NCBI RefSeq assembly: GCF_021233055.1
Contig: NZ_CP089538.1
Span: 5,472,501-5,536,500, forward strand
DNA length: 64,000 bases
Reading direction: 5' to 3'
Source: Spirosoma oryzicola
GTDB lineage: Bacteria > Bacteroidota > Bacteroidia > Cytophagales > Spirosomataceae
Shown: in pieces, positions 27,131 through 36,737 of the stretch
Layout of the letters: every line of letters begins with the position of its first letter
How positions within the stretch are numbered: the stretch's first letter is position 1
The notes under the pieces: generated by a model
What the model was told of the DNA's origin: nothing
Databases searched by the model: none
Seen by the model: only the letters and a program-made list of their open reading frames with translations
Position numbers and translations under genes: made by a program

Positions 27131-27649
27131 TTAACCGTTAAATACTTTAGCCAAACTCACCTGACGCTGGAAAGCAACTTGGTGTGGCAAACGCATTTTC
27201 AGCAGTGCGTCAAGCGTTGCTTTCACCACGTTGTGTGGGTTCGACGAACCTTTTGACTTCGCTAATACGTCGCGGACACCAGCTGATTCAAGAACAGCCC
27301 GCATAGCACCACCCGCAATTACACCCGTACCAGGAGCAGCAGGTTTCAGGAGAACAAATCCACCACTGAATTTGCCTTCCATTTCGTGGGGTACCGTGTG
27401 CTTCAAGAGAGGAATCTGCACCAGATTTTTCTTAGCATCTTCTACTCCTTTAGCGATGGCATCCGTCACTTCATTGGCTTTACCTAAGCCGTATCCGACG
27501 ACACCGTTACCGTCTCCGACAACGACAATTGCCGAGAAACTAAACCGGCGACCACCTTTTACCACCTTCGCTACGCGGTTGATGGCTACCACCTTTTCTT
27601 TCAGGTCGGCTTCGTTAAACTTTGTCGGTCTTGCTGCGTTCGTGTTCAT
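27131..27649 (-). CDS. rpsE: 30S ribosomal protein S5
   Basis: 172 residues. N-terminal double-strand RNA-binding fold ([20 protein letters not shown]) and C-terminal domain [15 protein letters not shown]. Its start lies 3 bp from the rplR stop. Confidence 0.98.
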   Translation of the reverse strand: MNTNAARPTKFNEADLKEKVVAINRVAKVVKGGRRFSFSAIVVVGDGNGVVGYGLGKANEVTDAIAKGVEDAKKNLVQIPLLKHTVPHEMEGKFSGGFVLLKPAAPGTGVIAGGAMRAVLESAGVRDVLAKSKGSSNPHNVVKATLDALLKMRLPHQVAFQRQVSLAKVFNG

Positions 27650-27652
27650 CCT

Positions 27653-28006
27653 TTAGAACTTAAGGCCACCCTCGCGGGCTGCATCGGCCAGTGCTTTTAC
27701 TTTACCGTGATACAAATAGCCATTACGGTCGAATACGACGGTGTCGATGTTTTTGGCAAGCGCTTTTTCAGCTAGCCGCTGTCCGACTTTCTTTGCAGTT
27801 TCGACGGTATTGCCTTCTACTTCGCTCTTCAGTTCAACCGAAGAAACGGCTGCCAGCGTGTTACCGGCAACGTCATCGATTAATTGAGCGTAAATCGCTT
27901 TGTTCGAGCGAAAAACTGACAAACGGGGACGTTCGGCTGTACCAGAAACTTTTGCCCGGATACCGTATTTAATCCGTTGTCTTCTTTCTTGTTTATTCGT
28001 TGCCAT
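27653..28006 (-). CDS. rplR: 50S ribosomal protein L18
   Basis: 117 residues; 5S rRNA-binding protein. [23 protein letters not shown] and [22 protein letters not shown] are diagnostic. Confidence 0.98.
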   Translation of the reverse strand: MATNKQERRQRIKYGIRAKVSGTAERPRLSVFRSNKAIYAQLIDDVAGNTLAAVSSVELKSEVEGNTVETAKKVGQRLAEKALAKNIDTVVFDRNGYLYHGKVKALADAAREGGLKF

Positions 28007-28059
28007 CTTATTTGATTCCGACCAAATAGGCGATTTTTATTGTCCTTAATTAGTCATTG

Positions 28060-28122
28060 ATTGTCATTGGTTGCCGATAGCTGCCCATAATGAACAAATA
28101 ACTAATGGCAACTAATGACAAT
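28060..28122. repeat. Word-built inverted repeat between rplF and rplR
   Basis: ATTGTCATTGGTTGCC (28060-28075) pairs with GGCAACTAATGACAAT (28107-28122) with one mismatch. The left arm is itself made of repeated GTCATTG/GTCATTGG words (from 28053), the right of CTAATGGCAA and CTAATGACAA. Confidence 0.75.
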
Positions 28123-28131
28123 AACTTGACC

Positions 28132-28689
28132 TTATTTTTTCGACGAAGACTTACCAGCTTTACGGCGTACTTGCTCACCAACAAAGCGGATACCCTTCCC
28201 TTTGTAAGGCTCAACTTTACGCAGTGAGCGGATTTTGGCCGCTACATCACCGAGAAGTTGTTTATCAGAACCTTCAAGGTAAACCTTTGGGTTCTGTCCT
28301 TTTTCGGTTACAGCCGTTACTTTGATCTCAGAAGGAACAGCTACGTACACGTTGTGCGAGTATCCTAGTTGTAGTTCGAGAACATTGTTGGCGACCGATG
28401 CTTTGTAACCTACCCCGATTATTTCCAGGTCAAGTTTAAAGCCTTCGCTTACACCTGTTACCATGTTGTTAACCAACGAACGGTAAAGGCCGTGCAACGC
28501 CTTGTGACGTTTTTGTTCCGTCGGACGGGATACTTGGATCTGGCCCTCTTCGACTGCTACCGAAATGTCCGGATCAATCGTTTGAGTCAGCGTGCCCTTC
28601 GGTCCTTTTACAGTCACAACGTTTTGACCATCTACGGTCAACGTAACGTTGCTTGGCAGAGCGATGAGTTTCTTACCTATGCGTGACAT
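28132..28689 (-). CDS. rplF: 50S ribosomal protein L6
   Basis: 185 residues, two repeated L6 domains. GKGIRFVGEQVRRKAGKS near the C-terminus is the family signature. Binds 23S domain VI near the factor-binding site. Confidence 0.98.
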   Translation of the reverse strand: MSRIGKKLIALPSNVTLTVDGQNVVTVKGPKGTLTQTIDPDISVAVEEGQIQVSRPTEQKRHKALHGLYRSLVNNMVTGVSEGFKLDLEIIGVGYKASVANNVLELQLGYSHNVYVAVPSEIKVTAVTEKGQNPKVYLEGSDKQLLGDVAAKIRSLRKVEPYKGKGIRFVGEQVRRKAGKSSSKK

Positions 28690-28702
28690 CGTTCAGTTCG
28701 GA

Positions 28703-29101
28703 TTAATACACGTAACACAATACTTCACCACCCACGTTCAGCGTCTTAGCTTCTTTGTCCGTCATCACGCCTTTAGAAGTCGAAATGATGGCTACACCCA
28801 GTCCATTCAGGATACGGGGTAGATGGTCAGCTCCGCGATACTGGCGAAGACCAGGACGGCTGATACGCTGTAGGTCAACAATAGCAGATTGCTTTGTCGT
28901 TGGATTGTACTTAAGCGCGATCTTGATCGTGCCCTGGGCAGAGTTATCGTCAAACTTGTAGTTTTGGATATACCCCTTATCGTACAAAACCTTGGTAATT
29001 TCTTTCTTTATATTGGAAGCAGGAATTTCCACAACCCGGTGCTTAGCCCGGATAGCGTTTCTGATTCGGGTCAGAAAATCTGCTATTGGATCTGTATTCA
29101 T
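28703..29101 (-). CDS. rpsH: 30S ribosomal protein S8
   Basis: 132 residues. [19 protein letters not shown] start and [12 protein letters not shown] near the C-terminus are canonical. In E. coli S8 is the spc-operon repressor; whether it is here is not shown. The 90-bp upstream spacer carries a TAATTTTG promoter-like element (29155-29148 on minus) without a well-spaced -33. Confidence 0.98.
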   Translation of the reverse strand: MNTDPIADFLTRIRNAIRAKHRVVEIPASNIKKEITKVLYDKGYIQNYKFDDNSAQGTIKIALKYNPTTKQSAIVDLQRISRPGLRQYRGADHLPRILNGLGVAIISTSKGVMTDKEAKTLNVGGEVLCYVY

Positions 29102-29191
29102 TCTTAGCGTTGCGTTACTTGCAAACCCCTGTTTCCAAGAAAGTTCGCAAAATTACGGAAACTGAATTACAAATGGAAATGATGACTGGAA

Positions 29192-29461
29192 CTACCAGCT
29201 TGCCTTAGTTACACCTGGAATTTTACCTGCCGATGCCATCTCACGGAACGTTACCCGCGAAATGCCAAACTTACGCATGTAACCCCGTGGGCGACCCGTT
29301 AATTTGCAACGGTTGTGCAGACGAACAGGTGATGCGTTTTTAGGCAGCTTATCAAGACCAATATAGTCACCAGCAGCTTTCAAAGCAGCACGCTTTGCAG
29401 CGTACTTAGCTACCAGTGCTTCACGTTTCCGTTCCCGGGCTTTGATTGATTCTTTTGCCAT
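29192..29461 (-). CDS. rpsN: 30S ribosomal protein S14, zinc-free form
   Basis: 89 residues, the long C-minus type: only one Cys in [18 protein letters not shown], so no zinc site. The N-terminus [16 protein letters not shown] is typical. Confidence 0.98.
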   Translation of the reverse strand: MAKESIKARERKREALVAKYAAKRAALKAAGDYIGLDKLPKNASPVRLHNRCKLTGRPRGYMRKFGISRVTFREMASAGKIPGVTKASW

Positions 29462-29470
29462 GTCTGTTGG

Positions 29471-30028
29471 TTATTTCTTGCCAGTGTTTGCAAATGGCAT
29501 ACCCAATGATTTCAACAATTCATAGCTTTCGTTATCCGAGTTGGCAGTCGTCACGAACGTGATGTCCATACCTGAGATACGAGCTACTTTGTCAATACTG
29601 ATCTCAGGGAAGATGATCTGCTCCTGTACACCGAACGTGTAGTTGCCACGGCCATCAAATCCTTTATCGCTGATGCCTTTGAAGTCCCGAACGCGCGGCA
29701 ACGAAACTGTCGTTAACCGATCCAGGAATTCATACATCCGCTCACCACGTAGTGTCACCTTCGCACCGATTGGCATTTTCTCCCGCAGCTTGAAGTTCGA
29801 TACAGCCTTTTTCGACAGAGTCGGAACGGCTTTCTGACCCGTGATGGTCGTTAATTCTTCGACGCCTACGTCAACCAACTTCTTGTCAGCGACAGCAGCA
29901 CCGATCCCTTTATTGATAACAATCTTGCTCAGACGCGGTACTTGCATAACCGACTTATACTGAAACTTGTCTTTCAATTGGGGAACGACCTCGTTTAAAT
30001 ATTTTTCTTTCAGTCTTGGCGTTGCCAT
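29471..30028 (-). CDS. rplE: 50S ribosomal protein L5
   Basis: 185 residues. 5S rRNA-binding protein contacting P-site t[20 protein letters not shown] and [13 protein letters not shown] are family motifs. Confidence 0.98.
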   Translation of the reverse strand: MATPRLKEKYLNEVVPQLKDKFQYKSVMQVPRLSKIVINKGIGAAVADKKLVDVGVEELTTITGQKAVPTLSKKAVSNFKLREKMPIGAKVTLRGERMYEFLDRLTTVSLPRVRDFKGISDKGFDGRGNYTFGVQEQIIFPEISIDKVARISGMDITFVTTANSDNESYELLKSLGMPFANTGKK

Positions 30029-30048
30029 TTTCTTAGACCTGCTTAAGG

Positions 30049-30420
30049 TTATTTACGACCCGCATCGGCGGACCGATCTGGGATAAAGTTGCCTGTCTTC
30101 TTCGAGAAGCGTTGCAGCTTTCCCTTGTCGTTCAACTTACGACCCGTACGGGTTGGTTCGCCAGTAGCTGGATCGACCAATTTCAGATTGCTGATGTGGA
30201 TCGAACCCTCCGTTTTTTCCAAACTCCCTTGTGGGTTAGAAGCGGTTGGCTTCATGTGCTTCGTAATCATAGCGACGCCCTCAACACGAGCACGATCTTT
30301 CTCTACGATTACTTCTTTCACCACACCGCGCTGACCTTTTGAGTTACCACCAATGACGAGGACCGTATCACCCGTCTTGATGTGGAATTTATGCTTTGGC
30401 AGCGTTATTTTCTTTTCCAT
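30049..30420 (-). CDS. rplX: 50S ribosomal protein L24
   Basis: 123 residues. KOW motif in [23 protein letters not shown]. The C-terminus is longer than the E. coli form, ending in a basic tail. Confidence 0.97.
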   Translation of the reverse strand: MEKKITLPKHKFHIKTGDTVLVIGGNSKGQRGVVKEVIVEKDRARVEGVAMITKHMKPTASNPQGSLEKTEGSIHISNLKLVDPATGEPTRTGRKLNDKGKLQRFSKKTGNFIPDRSADAGRK

Positions 30421-30423
30421 TGC

Positions 30424-30792
30424 TTACAATACCTCTGGAGCTAACGATACGATTTTCATAAACTGCTTCTCACGCAATTCGCGAGCCACAGGTCCGAAAA
30501 TACGGGTGCCGCGAGGCTCATCGTTGTTGTTGAGCAGAACAGCTGCATTGTCTTCAAAACGGATATATGAACCGTCTTTACGACGTACTTCTTTTTTCGT
30601 CCGAACGACAACAGCTTTTGACACCGTGCCCTTCTTCATGCTGCTAGACGACAAAGCCTGCTTTACCGTTACGACAATCTTGTCACCGACAGATGCGTAA
30701 CGTTTGCCAGTACCGCCCAGAACACGGATAACGAGCACTTCTTTAGCGCCACTGTTATCGGCTACACCTAATCTCGATTCTTGCTGTACCAT
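30424..30792 (-). CDS. rplN: 50S ribosomal protein L14
   Basis: 122 residues. [19 protein letters not shown] start and [14 protein letters not shown] near the end are diagnostic. 3 bp from rplX. Confidence 0.98.
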   Translation of the reverse strand: MVQQESRLGVADNSGAKEVLVIRVLGGTGKRYASVGDKIVVTVKQALSSSSMKKGTVSKAVVVRTKKEVRRKDGSYIRFEDNAAVLLNNNDEPRGTRIFGPVARELREKQFMKIVSLAPEVL

Positions 30793-30795
30793 GGC

Positions 30796-31149
30796 TTACT
30801 TCGCTTTTTCGATGATTTCGACTAAACGCCAACGTTTGTTTTTACTCAATGGGCGGGTCTCCATAACGCGAACAGTGTCGCCGATACCGCACTCATTTTT
30901 TTCATCGTGAACGGTCAGTTTCTTCGTTTTATTCTGAAACTTACCGTACAACGGGTGCTTCACTTTACGTTCTACCGCAACCGTGATCGTTTTCTGCATT
31001 TTATTGCTTGTCACCCGTCCAATACGCTCTTTCCGAGCGTTCCGCTCCGACGCCGTAGCTTGTGTTGCGGCTGCCTGCGGCTGTTCTGTTGCTACGACCG
31101 CCGAAGTAGTTGCTTCTTCCTGCGGTGCTGGTGCTTGTTGCTCTTCCAT
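30796..31149 (-). CDS. rpsQ: 30S ribosomal protein S17, with N-terminal extension
   Basis: 117 residues against ~84 for most S17. The OB-fold core starts near residue 40 ([22 protein letters not shown]). The first ~38 residues are Gln/Ala/Glu/Thr-rich and look disordered. The ATG at 31149 is the only upstream start with no plausible internal Met before the core, so the extension is probably translated. Confidence 0.97.
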   Translation of the reverse strand: MEEQQAPAPQEEATTSAVVATEQPQAAATQATASERNARKERIGRVTSNKMQKTITVAVERKVKHPLYGKFQNKTKKLTVHDEKNECGIGDTVRVMETRPLSKNKRWRLVEIIEKAK

Positions 31150-31161
31150 CGTCGTATCTTA

Positions 31162-31356
31162 TTAGGCTTGCCGCGATTTAACCGTCAGTTCTGTGTTCAG
31201 GCGAGCAATCCGTTTACGGCTCTCGCGAATGCGCATTGGGTTCTCTACTGGAGATACCGCATGAGCGAACTTCAGTTTCAGCAGACGGTCTTGTTCTGCG
31301 CTGATCTCGTTACGCAGTTCGTCGGCCGACAGTCCTTTCAAGTCTTCTTTTTTCAT
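31162..31356 (-). CDS. rpmC: 50S ribosomal protein L29
   Basis: 64 residues, two-helix protein at the polypeptide exit tunnel. LKGLSADELRNEIS and RESRKRIARLNTEL match the family. Confidence 0.98.
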   Translation of the reverse strand: MKKEDLKGLSADELRNEISAEQDRLLKLKFAHAVSPVENPMRIRESRKRIARLNTELTVKSRQA

Positions 31357-31375
31357 TTTGTTCGTCGCTTAGGGA

Positions 31376-31804
31376 TTATTCGCCTTGCTCTTGATAATCG
31401 CGCCGAACCACAAACTTGGTCCGAACTGGCAATTTTTGTGCTGCCAAGCGCAGAGCTTCCATACCCGTTTCCAGACTAACGCCCGTTGCTTCGAACATAA
31501 TCGTGCCGGGTTTTACAACGGCTACCCAGTATTCTGGTGCACCTTTACCTTTACCCATCCGTACTTCGGCTGGCTTCTTGGTGATTGGCTTGTCTGGGAA
31601 AATACGAATCCAAACTTGGCCTTCACGTTTCATGGCCCGCGTTACAGAAATACGGGCAGCTTCAATCTGGCGGGCAGTGATCCGGCCCGGCTCCAGCGAT
31701 TTGATGCCGAACGTGCCAAATGCTATTTCGTGGCCCCGCGATGCGATACCAGGAATCCGTCCTTTATGTTGCTTGCGAAATTTTGTTCTTTTTGGCTGTA
31801 ACAT
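31376..31804 (-). CDS. rplP: 50S ribosomal protein L16
   Basis: 142 residues. [16 protein letters not shown] start, [16 protein letters not shown], and [18 protein letters not shown] are canonical. Contacts the aminoacyl-tRNA elbow. Confidence 0.98.
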   Translation of the reverse strand: MLQPKRTKFRKQHKGRIPGIASRGHEIAFGTFGIKSLEPGRITARQIEAARISVTRAMKREGQVWIRIFPDKPITKKPAEVRMGKGKGAPEYWVAVVKPGTIMFEATGVSLETGMEALRLAAQKLPVRTKFVVRRDYQEQGE

Positions 31805-31805
31805 C

Positions 31806-31909
31806 TTTAAGGAAGTTTACAGTTCTCAGTTATTCAGTTTTTACTTCTTTTTTGATTGAGTCAAAGCGGAATCAAAACCACACGGACACCCGTGAAAACT
31901 GAAAACTCG
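31806..31909. repeat. Word-built inverted repeat between rpsC and rplP
   Basis: CAGTTCTCAGTTATTCAGTTTTT on one side and GTGAAAACTGAAAACTCG (31891-31908) on the other share complementary CAGTTTTCAG words. One of several such spacers in the cluster. Confidence 0.45.
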
Positions 31910-31910
31910 T

Positions 31911-32807
31911 CTATCGTCTTGGTCCTCCACCGCCACGGTTGCCACCTTGACCACCACCGCCACGGTTGCCGCCTTGACCGCCACCGCCACGGTTGCCACC
32001 TTGACCACCACCACGGTTGCCGCCACGGTCATTACCGCCACGATCGCCCCGGTTGCGACCACCACGCTCGTTTCCATCGCGGTCGCCACGTGGGCCACGA
32101 CGATCACCACGATCATTCGCACTTGCGTTGCGTTCGCCTGCCTGCGCCTGACTCATCATAGCTGCTGGAGACAGATCACGCTTTCCGTACACTTCACCTT
32201 TGAAAATCCACACTTTGATGCCGATTTTTCCGTAAACGGTTTGTGCTTCAGAAATTGCATAGTCAATATCGGCACGTAACGTATGCAGAGGAACACGTCC
32301 TTCTTTATACTGCTCCGAGCGAGCAATTTCAGCTCCACCCAGACGACCTGATACTTTTACTTTAATTCCCTGTGCCCCTACGCGCATAGCCGACTGAATA
32401 GCTTGCTTCATCGCGCGACGGAACGATATACGTGCCTGTAGTTGCTGAGCAATCGCTTCACCAACCAGTTTAGCATCGATTTCAGGACGCTTGATTTCAA
32501 AGATGTTGATCTGGACGTCTTTACCCGTCACTTTTTTCAACTCTTCTTTGATCTTGTCAACTTCGCCACCACCTTTACCGATAACGATACCTGGACGTGC
32601 CGTGTGGATCGTTAAGGTTACACGCTTCAGCGTACGTTCAATTACGACCCGTGCGATAGCTCCTTTGGGGATACGAGCAGCTACGTATTTGCGGATCTTC
32701 TCGTCTTCTACGAGTTTGTCAGCAAATTCTTTACCACCGTACCAGCTTGATTCCCAGCCCCGAACAATACCAAGTCGCAGGCCAACTGGATTTATTTTTT
32801 GTCCCAT
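31911..32807 (-). CDS. rpsC: 30S ribosomal protein S3, with RG-rich C-terminal extension
   Basis: 298 residues against ~233 in E. coli. The KH domain ([17 protein letters not shown]) and C-terminal domain ([30 protein letters not shown]) are normal. From about residue 220 a tail follows of Asp/Arg/Gly/Asn, ending in three near-identical [13 protein letters not shown] units and GPRR, like RGG boxes of RNA-binding proteins. The tail is encoded by a tandem DNA repeat (31934-32037). The frame is open and in register to the stop, so the extension looks genuine. Confidence 0.97.
   Translation of the reverse strand: MGQKINPVGLRLGIVRGWESSWYGGKEFADKLVEDEKIRKYVAARIPKGAIARVVIERTLKRVTLTIHTARPGIVIGKGGGEVDKIKEELKKVTGKDVQINIFEIKRPEIDAKLVGEAIAQQLQARISFRRAMKQAIQSAMRVGAQGIKVKVSGRLGGAEIARSEQYKEGRVPLHTLRADIDYAISEAQTVYGKIGIKVWIFKGEVYGKRDLSPAAMMSQAQAGERNASANDRGDRRGPRGDRDGNERGGRNRGDRGGNDRGGNRGGGQGGNRGGGGQGGNRGGGGQGGNRGGGGPRR
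31934..32037 (-). repeat. Tandem repeat encoding the S3 tail
   Basis: CACGGTTGCC starts at 31934, 31961, 31988 and 32012 on the plus strand, giving 27-, 27- and 24-base periods, all multiples of three. Unit-number variation would lengthen or shorten the S3 tail without a frameshift. Confidence 0.85.
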
Positions 32808-32810
32808 TTC

Positions 32811-33203
32811 TTATTGTTCGTTTTCTGGGGTTTCTGCTTCTGCCTGGCTTAACACAGGCTGAGCTGCACTATCTACTACGATAGTAATATGGTTTGACCG
32901 CTTCCGAATCCGGTGACCACGACCTTGTGGGGCAGGGCGCAGACGCTTCAGCATTGGACCACCATCTACAAAAATCGTTTTTACATAAAGGTCTGCGTCT
33001 TCAATGCGCTCGCCTTCATTTTTTTGTTGCCAGTTGGCAACCGCCGATAACAGCACTTTCTGTAATACGGCGGCACCGGCTTGCGGCTGATATTTTAAGA
33101 GACCCAACGCCCGGCTAACACGCTGACCACGAATCAGATCGGCGATTAACCGCATCTTACGGGGCGACGTGGGCACATCTCTAAGTCTTGCTACTGCTTC
33201 CAT
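32811..33203 (-). CDS. rplV: 50S ribosomal protein L22
   Basis: 130 residues. [20 protein letters not shown] and the tunnel-lining beta-hairpin region [20 protein letters not shown] are visible. The last ~15 residues are an acidic/Gln tail. Confidence 0.98.
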   Translation of the reverse strand: MEAVARLRDVPTSPRKMRLIADLIRGQRVSRALGLLKYQPQAGAAVLQKVLLSAVANWQQKNEGERIEDADLYVKTIFVDGGPMLKRLRPAPQGRGHRIRKRSNHITIVVDSAAQPVLSQAEAETPENEQ

Positions 33204-33261
33204 TCTTTTGAAGTTTTCAGTTTTTCAGTTTTCAGCTTTACGAGCCAAAACTTAAACTTGC

Positions 33262-33540
33262 TTATCGTTTGCCCTTGTCTTTCTTTGCAGTGTGTCCCCG
33301 GAAGTTACGCGTTGGAGAAAACTCGCCTAACTTGTGGCCTACCATATTCTCGGTGACATAAACCGGGATAAACTTATTGCCGTTATGAACAGCAAAGGTG
33401 TGGCCTACGAAATCCGGCGAAATCATTGAACGACGCGACCAGGTTTTGATGACCGATTTCTTGCCCGATTCATTCTGAGTCTGTACTTTGTTGTCCAGAC
33501 GGAAATCAATATATGGGCCTTTTTTAAGTGAACGTGCCAT
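33262..33540 (-). CDS. rpsS: 30S ribosomal protein S19
   Basis: 92 residues. [15 protein letters not shown] start and [16 protein letters not shown] are diagnostic. Confidence 0.98.
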   Translation of the reverse strand: MARSLKKGPYIDFRLDNKVQTQNESGKKSVIKTWSRRSMISPDFVGHTFAVHNGNKFIPVYVTENMVGHKLGEFSPTRNFRGHTAKKDKGKR

Positions 33541-33549
33541 TGTTATCTG

Positions 33550-34374
33550 TTACTTTTTGCGTCGGCTAATAATCATGCTTTCTGAAGCCTTGTTCTTGTT
33601 GCGGGTCTTCTGACCTTTAGCGAACTGGCCATTCCGTGAACGTGGGTGACCACCCGAAGCACGGCCTTCACCACCACCCATTGGGTGATCGACAGGGTTC
33701 ATTACTACTGCACGAACGCGGGGACGACGACCTAACCAACGGTTACGCCCTGCTTTCCCAACGACAACGTTCATGTGGTCGGGGTTCGATACAGAACCTA
33801 CAGTAGCCATACCAGCGCTTAATACCCGACGGGTTTCCCCAGAAGGCAAACGTAGGATAGCATACTTATCTTCACGACCGACTAGTTGTGCATACGTACC
33901 GGCAGAGCGAGCCATTGCACCACCTTTGCCGGGTGTTAGCTCAATGTTGTGAACAATAGTACCGATTGGCATGGCAGCCAGTGGTAATGCGTTCCCAACA
34001 TCAGGTGTCGAACCTTCGCCAGACTGAATAGTCTGACCAACCGTGATACCTTGTGGCGCGATGATGTAGCGTTTCTCACCGTCAGCATACTGCACCAGAG
34101 AGATACGGGCCGAACGGTTTGGATCGTATTCTACAGTCAAAACTTCGGCTGGCTGGCCGACTTTATCGCGCTTGAAGTCAATAATACGGTAGTGCCGCTT
34201 ATGACCTCCACCAATGTAGCGCATAGTGCGGTGACCTTCATTGTTCCGGCCGCCGGTTCTCTTTAGGGGCTCCAGCAGGCTTTTTTCCGGCTTGGAGGTT
34301 GTTATTTCCGCAAAGTCGGGTGCCACGCGAAAACGTGTACTCGGCGTTATTGGTCTTAGTTTCTTAACTCCCAT
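33550..34374 (-). CDS. rplB: 50S ribosomal protein L2
   Basis: 274 residues. Universally conserved protein needed for subunit joining and peptidyl transfer. [20 protein letters not shown] and [19 protein letters not shown] (the latter with the conserved His) are intact. Confidence 0.98.
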   Translation of the reverse strand: MGVKKLRPITPSTRFRVAPDFAEITTSKPEKSLLEPLKRTGGRNNEGHRTMRYIGGGHKRHYRIIDFKRDKVGQPAEVLTVEYDPNRSARISLVQYADGEKRYIIAPQGITVGQTIQSGEGSTPDVGNALPLAAMPIGTIVHNIELTPGKGGAMARSAGTYAQLVGREDKYAILRLPSGETRRVLSAGMATVGSVSNPDHMNVVVGKAGRNRWLGRRPRVRAVVMNPVDHPMGGGEGRASGGHPRSRNGQFAKGQKTRNKNKASESMIISRRKK

Positions 34375-34404
34375 GACTGATTAATTGGTAGGGCAATGCC
34401 CGGT

Positions 34405-34692
34405 TTACAAGTCAGCGTAAATATCGATTACTTCGCCTTCCGCAACCGTTACGATTGCTTTCTTGGTAGTGGGGGTTTTCCCGGTAACTACGCGTCCGTT
34501 AATATTCTTGCTCCGCTTTTTACCAAGCGACCGCATTGTATGAACAGCCTCGACGTTTACGCCGTACAATTTCTCGACAGCTTTAACGATTTCGAGCTTG
34601 TTTGCTTTTAATTCAACCTCAAAAGCATACTTCCCCTGCTTGTTAAGGCCCGTCATTTTTTCGGTGACGATTGGTCGTTTCAGTACGCTCAT
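34405..34692 (-). CDS. rplW: 50S ribosomal protein L23
   Basis: 95 residues. MSVLKRPIVTEKMTGL start; exit-tunnel protein that docks SRP and trigger factor. 2 bp from rplD. Confidence 0.98.
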   Translation of the reverse strand: MSVLKRPIVTEKMTGLNKQGKYAFEVELKANKLEIVKAVEKLYGVNVEAVHTMRSLGKKRSKNINGRVVTGKTPTTKKAIVTVAEGEVIDIYADL

Positions 34693-34694
34693 GA

Positions 34695-35324
34695 TTATTT
34701 GTCGAACAACGTTTGAATGGTTGACAAAGCTCCTTCGCTGATAAGCAGTTGGTCTGCATTCACCAGATCGTAGGTATTAACCTGCGATGCAGTGGTTACC
34801 TTTGCTTTCTGCACGTTCCGGCTCGATAGAACAACGTTCGTGTTGATGTCCGGTAGAATCAGCAGCGTTTTACGGCCAGCTACATTCAGATCGGTCAGGA
34901 ATTGAATGTAATCTTTCGTACGGGGAGCTTCCAGCGTGATGTTATCAATAACTGAAATGTTGTTAGCCTGCGCTTTAACAGCAAGAGCCGATTTACGGGC
35001 TAACGATTTCACTTTCTTGTTCAGTTTGAAGCTATAGTCGCGGGGACGAGGACCGAAGATAGTACCACCACCAACAAACACGGGCGATTTAGCACTACCA
35101 GCGCGGGCACCGCCGGTTCCTTTTTGCTTCTTAAGTTTGCGTGTAGAGTGAGCATTTTCAGCGCGCTCTTTCGCTTTGTGCGTTCCCTGACGCTGGTTAG
35201 CCAGGTACTGTTTCACGTCGAGGTAAATCGCGTGTTGGTTCGGCGTGATACCGAAAACCTCCTCTGGAAGGGTGACCTTTTTGCCTGTGTCTTCGCCCTT
35301 GCTGTTATATACGATTACTTCCAT
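34695..35324 (-). CDS. rplD: 50S ribosomal protein L4
   Basis: 209 residues. The extended tunnel loop HSTRKLKKQKGTGGARAGS is present. In E. coli L4 represses the S10 operon through its leader; a structured leader candidate lies upstream of rplC here. Confidence 0.98.
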   Translation of the reverse strand: MEVIVYNSKGEDTGKKVTLPEEVFGITPNQHAIYLDVKQYLANQRQGTHKAKERAENAHSTRKLKKQKGTGGARAGSAKSPVFVGGGTIFGPRPRDYSFKLNKKVKSLARKSALAVKAQANNISVIDNITLEAPRTKDYIQFLTDLNVAGRKTLLILPDINTNVVLSSRNVQKAKVTTASQVNTYDLVNADQLLISEGALSTIQTLFDK

Positions 35325-35327
35325 GAC

Positions 35328-35948
35328 CTACTTCTCGATAATAACGTATGAATTTTTGGCTCCAGGAATCGAACCGCTAACAACGAGCAGGTTTTGCTCA
35401 GACAGAACGCGCAGGACACGTAGGTTTTGAACCTTCACGCGGTTGCCGCCCATACGACCGGCCATACGCAGACCTTTAAATACCCGAGAAGGGAATGAGC
35501 AAGCACCAATCGAACCTGGGTGACGTCCCCGGTTGTGCTGACCGTGCGTTTGACCGCCAACCCCACCGAATCCGTGACGTTTCACAACGCCTTGGAAACC
35601 GCGCCCTTTGGCTGTTCCGACAACATCAACGAAGTCGCCTTCGCCAAATACGTCAGCCGCCGTAAGCGTGTCACCAAGGTTAAACTCTTGTTCAAATTCC
35701 TTGAACTCAACAAGTTTACGCTTTGGTGTGGTGCCAGCCTTTTTGAAGTGGCCCAACTCCGGCTTGTTGGTGTGCTTTTCTTTTTTGTCGCCGAAACCTA
35801 GCTGCACAGCCGTGTAGCCATCTTTTTCGATGCTACGAACTTGTGTTACGACACAGGGACCCGTTTCAATGACTGTACATGCCAGAGCCTGCCCGTCCGC
35901 ATTGTACACACTGGTCATCCCGATTTTCTTGCCAATTAAACCAGACAT
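35328..35948 (-). CDS. rplC: 50S ribosomal protein L3
   Basis: 206 residues from the ATG at 35948 ([15 protein letters not shown]), the conserved L3 start. A frame to 35996 adds 16 unrelated residues. [20 protein letters not shown] near the peptidyl-transferase centre is conserved. First gene of the rplCDWB run. Confidence 0.97.
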   Translation of the reverse strand: MSGLIGKKIGMTSVYNADGQALACTVIETGPCVVTQVRSIEKDGYTAVQLGFGDKKEKHTNKPELGHFKKAGTTPKRKLVEFKEFEQEFNLGDTLTAADVFGEGDFVDVVGTAKGRGFQGVVKRHGFGGVGGQTHGQHNRGRHPGSIGACSFPSRVFKGLRMAGRMGGNRVKVQNLRVLRVLSEQNLLVVSGSIPGAKNSYVIIEK

Positions 35949-36018
35949 TTGTGTTTGTTTAAAGTAAGCAGGTAAAAAATAGGTACTATCCCGCACTCAG
36001 ACCTTCTGAATCGGGCCG

Positions 36019-36026
36019 CAAAGGTA
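36019..36026 (-). promoter_or_regulatory. Possible -7 element for rplC
   Basis: TACCTTTG on the minus strand, followed by CGGCCC, matches the Bacteroidota -7 element and lies 71 bp upstream of the rplC start, just past a terminator. No TTG is found 19 bp upstream. Confidence 0.45.
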
Positions 36027-36080
36027 GGCAAACTATCAGGAAATTCCTATATCTGCTTAACACTCAGCCCAAAAAGACAT

Positions 36081-36113
36081 AAAAAAAGGTCGGGTATATT
36101 ACACCTGACCTTT
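36081..36113 (-). terminator. Intrinsic terminator upstream of rplC
   Basis: On minus, AAAGGTCAGGT pairs with the complementary ACCCGACCTTT arm (one G-T) and runs into seven T (A-run 36081-36087). It closes the structured RNA candidate and lies 133 bp upstream of rplC. Confidence 0.8.
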
Positions 36114-36116
36114 CAC

Positions 36117-36222
36117 GGTCACACAAGGCCTGCTTACGAGGCTTGTCTAACCAATAGTCAGATGTGGTTTCCACATGTGTGGACCTTCACCCTTATATGT
36201 CTTTAACTCTCACTCGAGTTTG
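36117..36222 (-). ncRNA. Candidate structured RNA or leader
   Basis: On the minus strand a closing stem GGTC(C)ACACA/TGTGTGACC (36185-36176 with 36125-36117) encloses three hairpins: TGTGG-AAA-CCACA (36175-36163), CTGAC-TATTG-GTTAG (36161-36147, one G-T) and AAGCCT/AGG(C)CTT (36144-36125). A promoter-like TACTTTTGCACTCC lies upstream and a terminator downstream. A 9-codon ORF (MWKPHLTIG, 36176-36147) overlaps it. It may be an rplC-rplD leader or a separate small RNA; family not recognised. The hairpin 3 arm shares one base with the closing stem, so exact pairing is approximate. Confidence 0.5.
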
Positions 36223-36228
36223 GGAGTG

Positions 36229-36236
36229 CAAAAGTA
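36229..36236 (-). promoter_or_regulatory. -7 element of the structured RNA
   Basis: TACTTTTG followed by CACTCC on the minus strand, nearly identical to the trnW promoter (TACTTTTGCAGTCC). The -33 is only CTG at an 18-bp spacing. Confidence 0.5.
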
Positions 36237-36303
36237 TAAATTTTCTTGGACAATCAGAAAAAATATTTCAAAATAATTTATAAGCAAATAAATCTCCAAA
36301 ACA

Positions 36304-36347
36304 AATGCCGCCAGTATAATACATTCCGGTATTACACTGGCGGCATT
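36304..36347 (-). terminator. Terminator of rpsJ
   Basis: AATGCCGCCAGT (36304-36315) pairs perfectly with ACTGGCGGCATT (36336-36347), with a further TAATAC/GTATTA inner stem. On minus it is followed by TGTTTTGG. It starts 22 bp past the rpsJ stop. Confidence 0.85.
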
Positions 36348-36369
36348 AAAAGCCTTTAGCCGAAAATCG

Positions 36370-36675
36370 TTAGACTTTGATTTCTACATCAACACCACTT
36401 GGCAACTCAAGTTTCATTAATGCGTCAACCGTCTTAGCGCTGCTGCTATAAATGTCAACCAGACGCTTGTAGGTGCAAAGCTGGAATTGCTCCCGTGCCT
36501 TTTTGTTGACGTGGGGCGACCGCAGTACCGTGTAAATCTCTTTGTCTGTTGGGAGAGGGATTGGCCCGCTTACGACAGCTCCTGTCGATTTAACAGCTTT
36601 AACAATTTTCTCCGCCGATTTGTCAACCAGCATGTGGTCAAACGACTTCAGCTTAATGCGAATTTTTTGGCTCAT
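36370..36675 (-). CDS. rpsJ: 30S ribosomal protein S10
   Basis: 101 residues from the ATG at 36675 ([15 protein letters not shown]), the conserved start; the longer frame reaches into the fusA spacer. [28 protein letters not shown] is canonical. It lies alone between two strong terminators, after fusA and before the structured RNA. Confidence 0.97.
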   Translation of the reverse strand: MSQKIRIKLKSFDHMLVDKSAEKIVKAVKSTGAVVSGPIPLPTDKEIYTVLRSPHVNKKAREQFQLCTYKRLVDIYSSSAKTVDALMKLELPSGVDVEIKV

Positions 36676-36737
36676 TGTGTTGTGGTTCGTTATTTGTTTA
36701 TGTACGTCCTGCCGAAAGAACCATTTACTCCGACAGC

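Larger units (their letters stand above)
35949..36369. other. Regulatory spacer between rplC and rpsJ
   Basis: 421 bp without a conventional gene. On the minus strand in order: the rpsJ terminator (36347-36304), a promoter-like TACTTTTG (36236-36229), a four-way-junction-like RNA (36185-36117), an intrinsic terminator (36113-36081), and a TACCTTTG element (36026-36019) ahead of rplC. Confidence 0.7.

Noticed and set aside
29148..29173. Internal promoter ahead of rpsH
   Set aside because: TAATTTTG is present but the nearest TTTG is only 14 bp upstream, short of the 19-bp spacing seen at the convincing promoters.
31841..32161. Low-complexity ORFs on both strands opposite the rpsC tail
   Set aside because: They are shadows of the tandem repeat that encodes the S3 tail (Val/Ala-rich and His-rich reading frames).
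36147..36176. Nine-codon ORF MWKPHLTIG as an independent gene
   Set aside because: Too short to claim; mentioned only as a possible leader peptide in the structured RNA.
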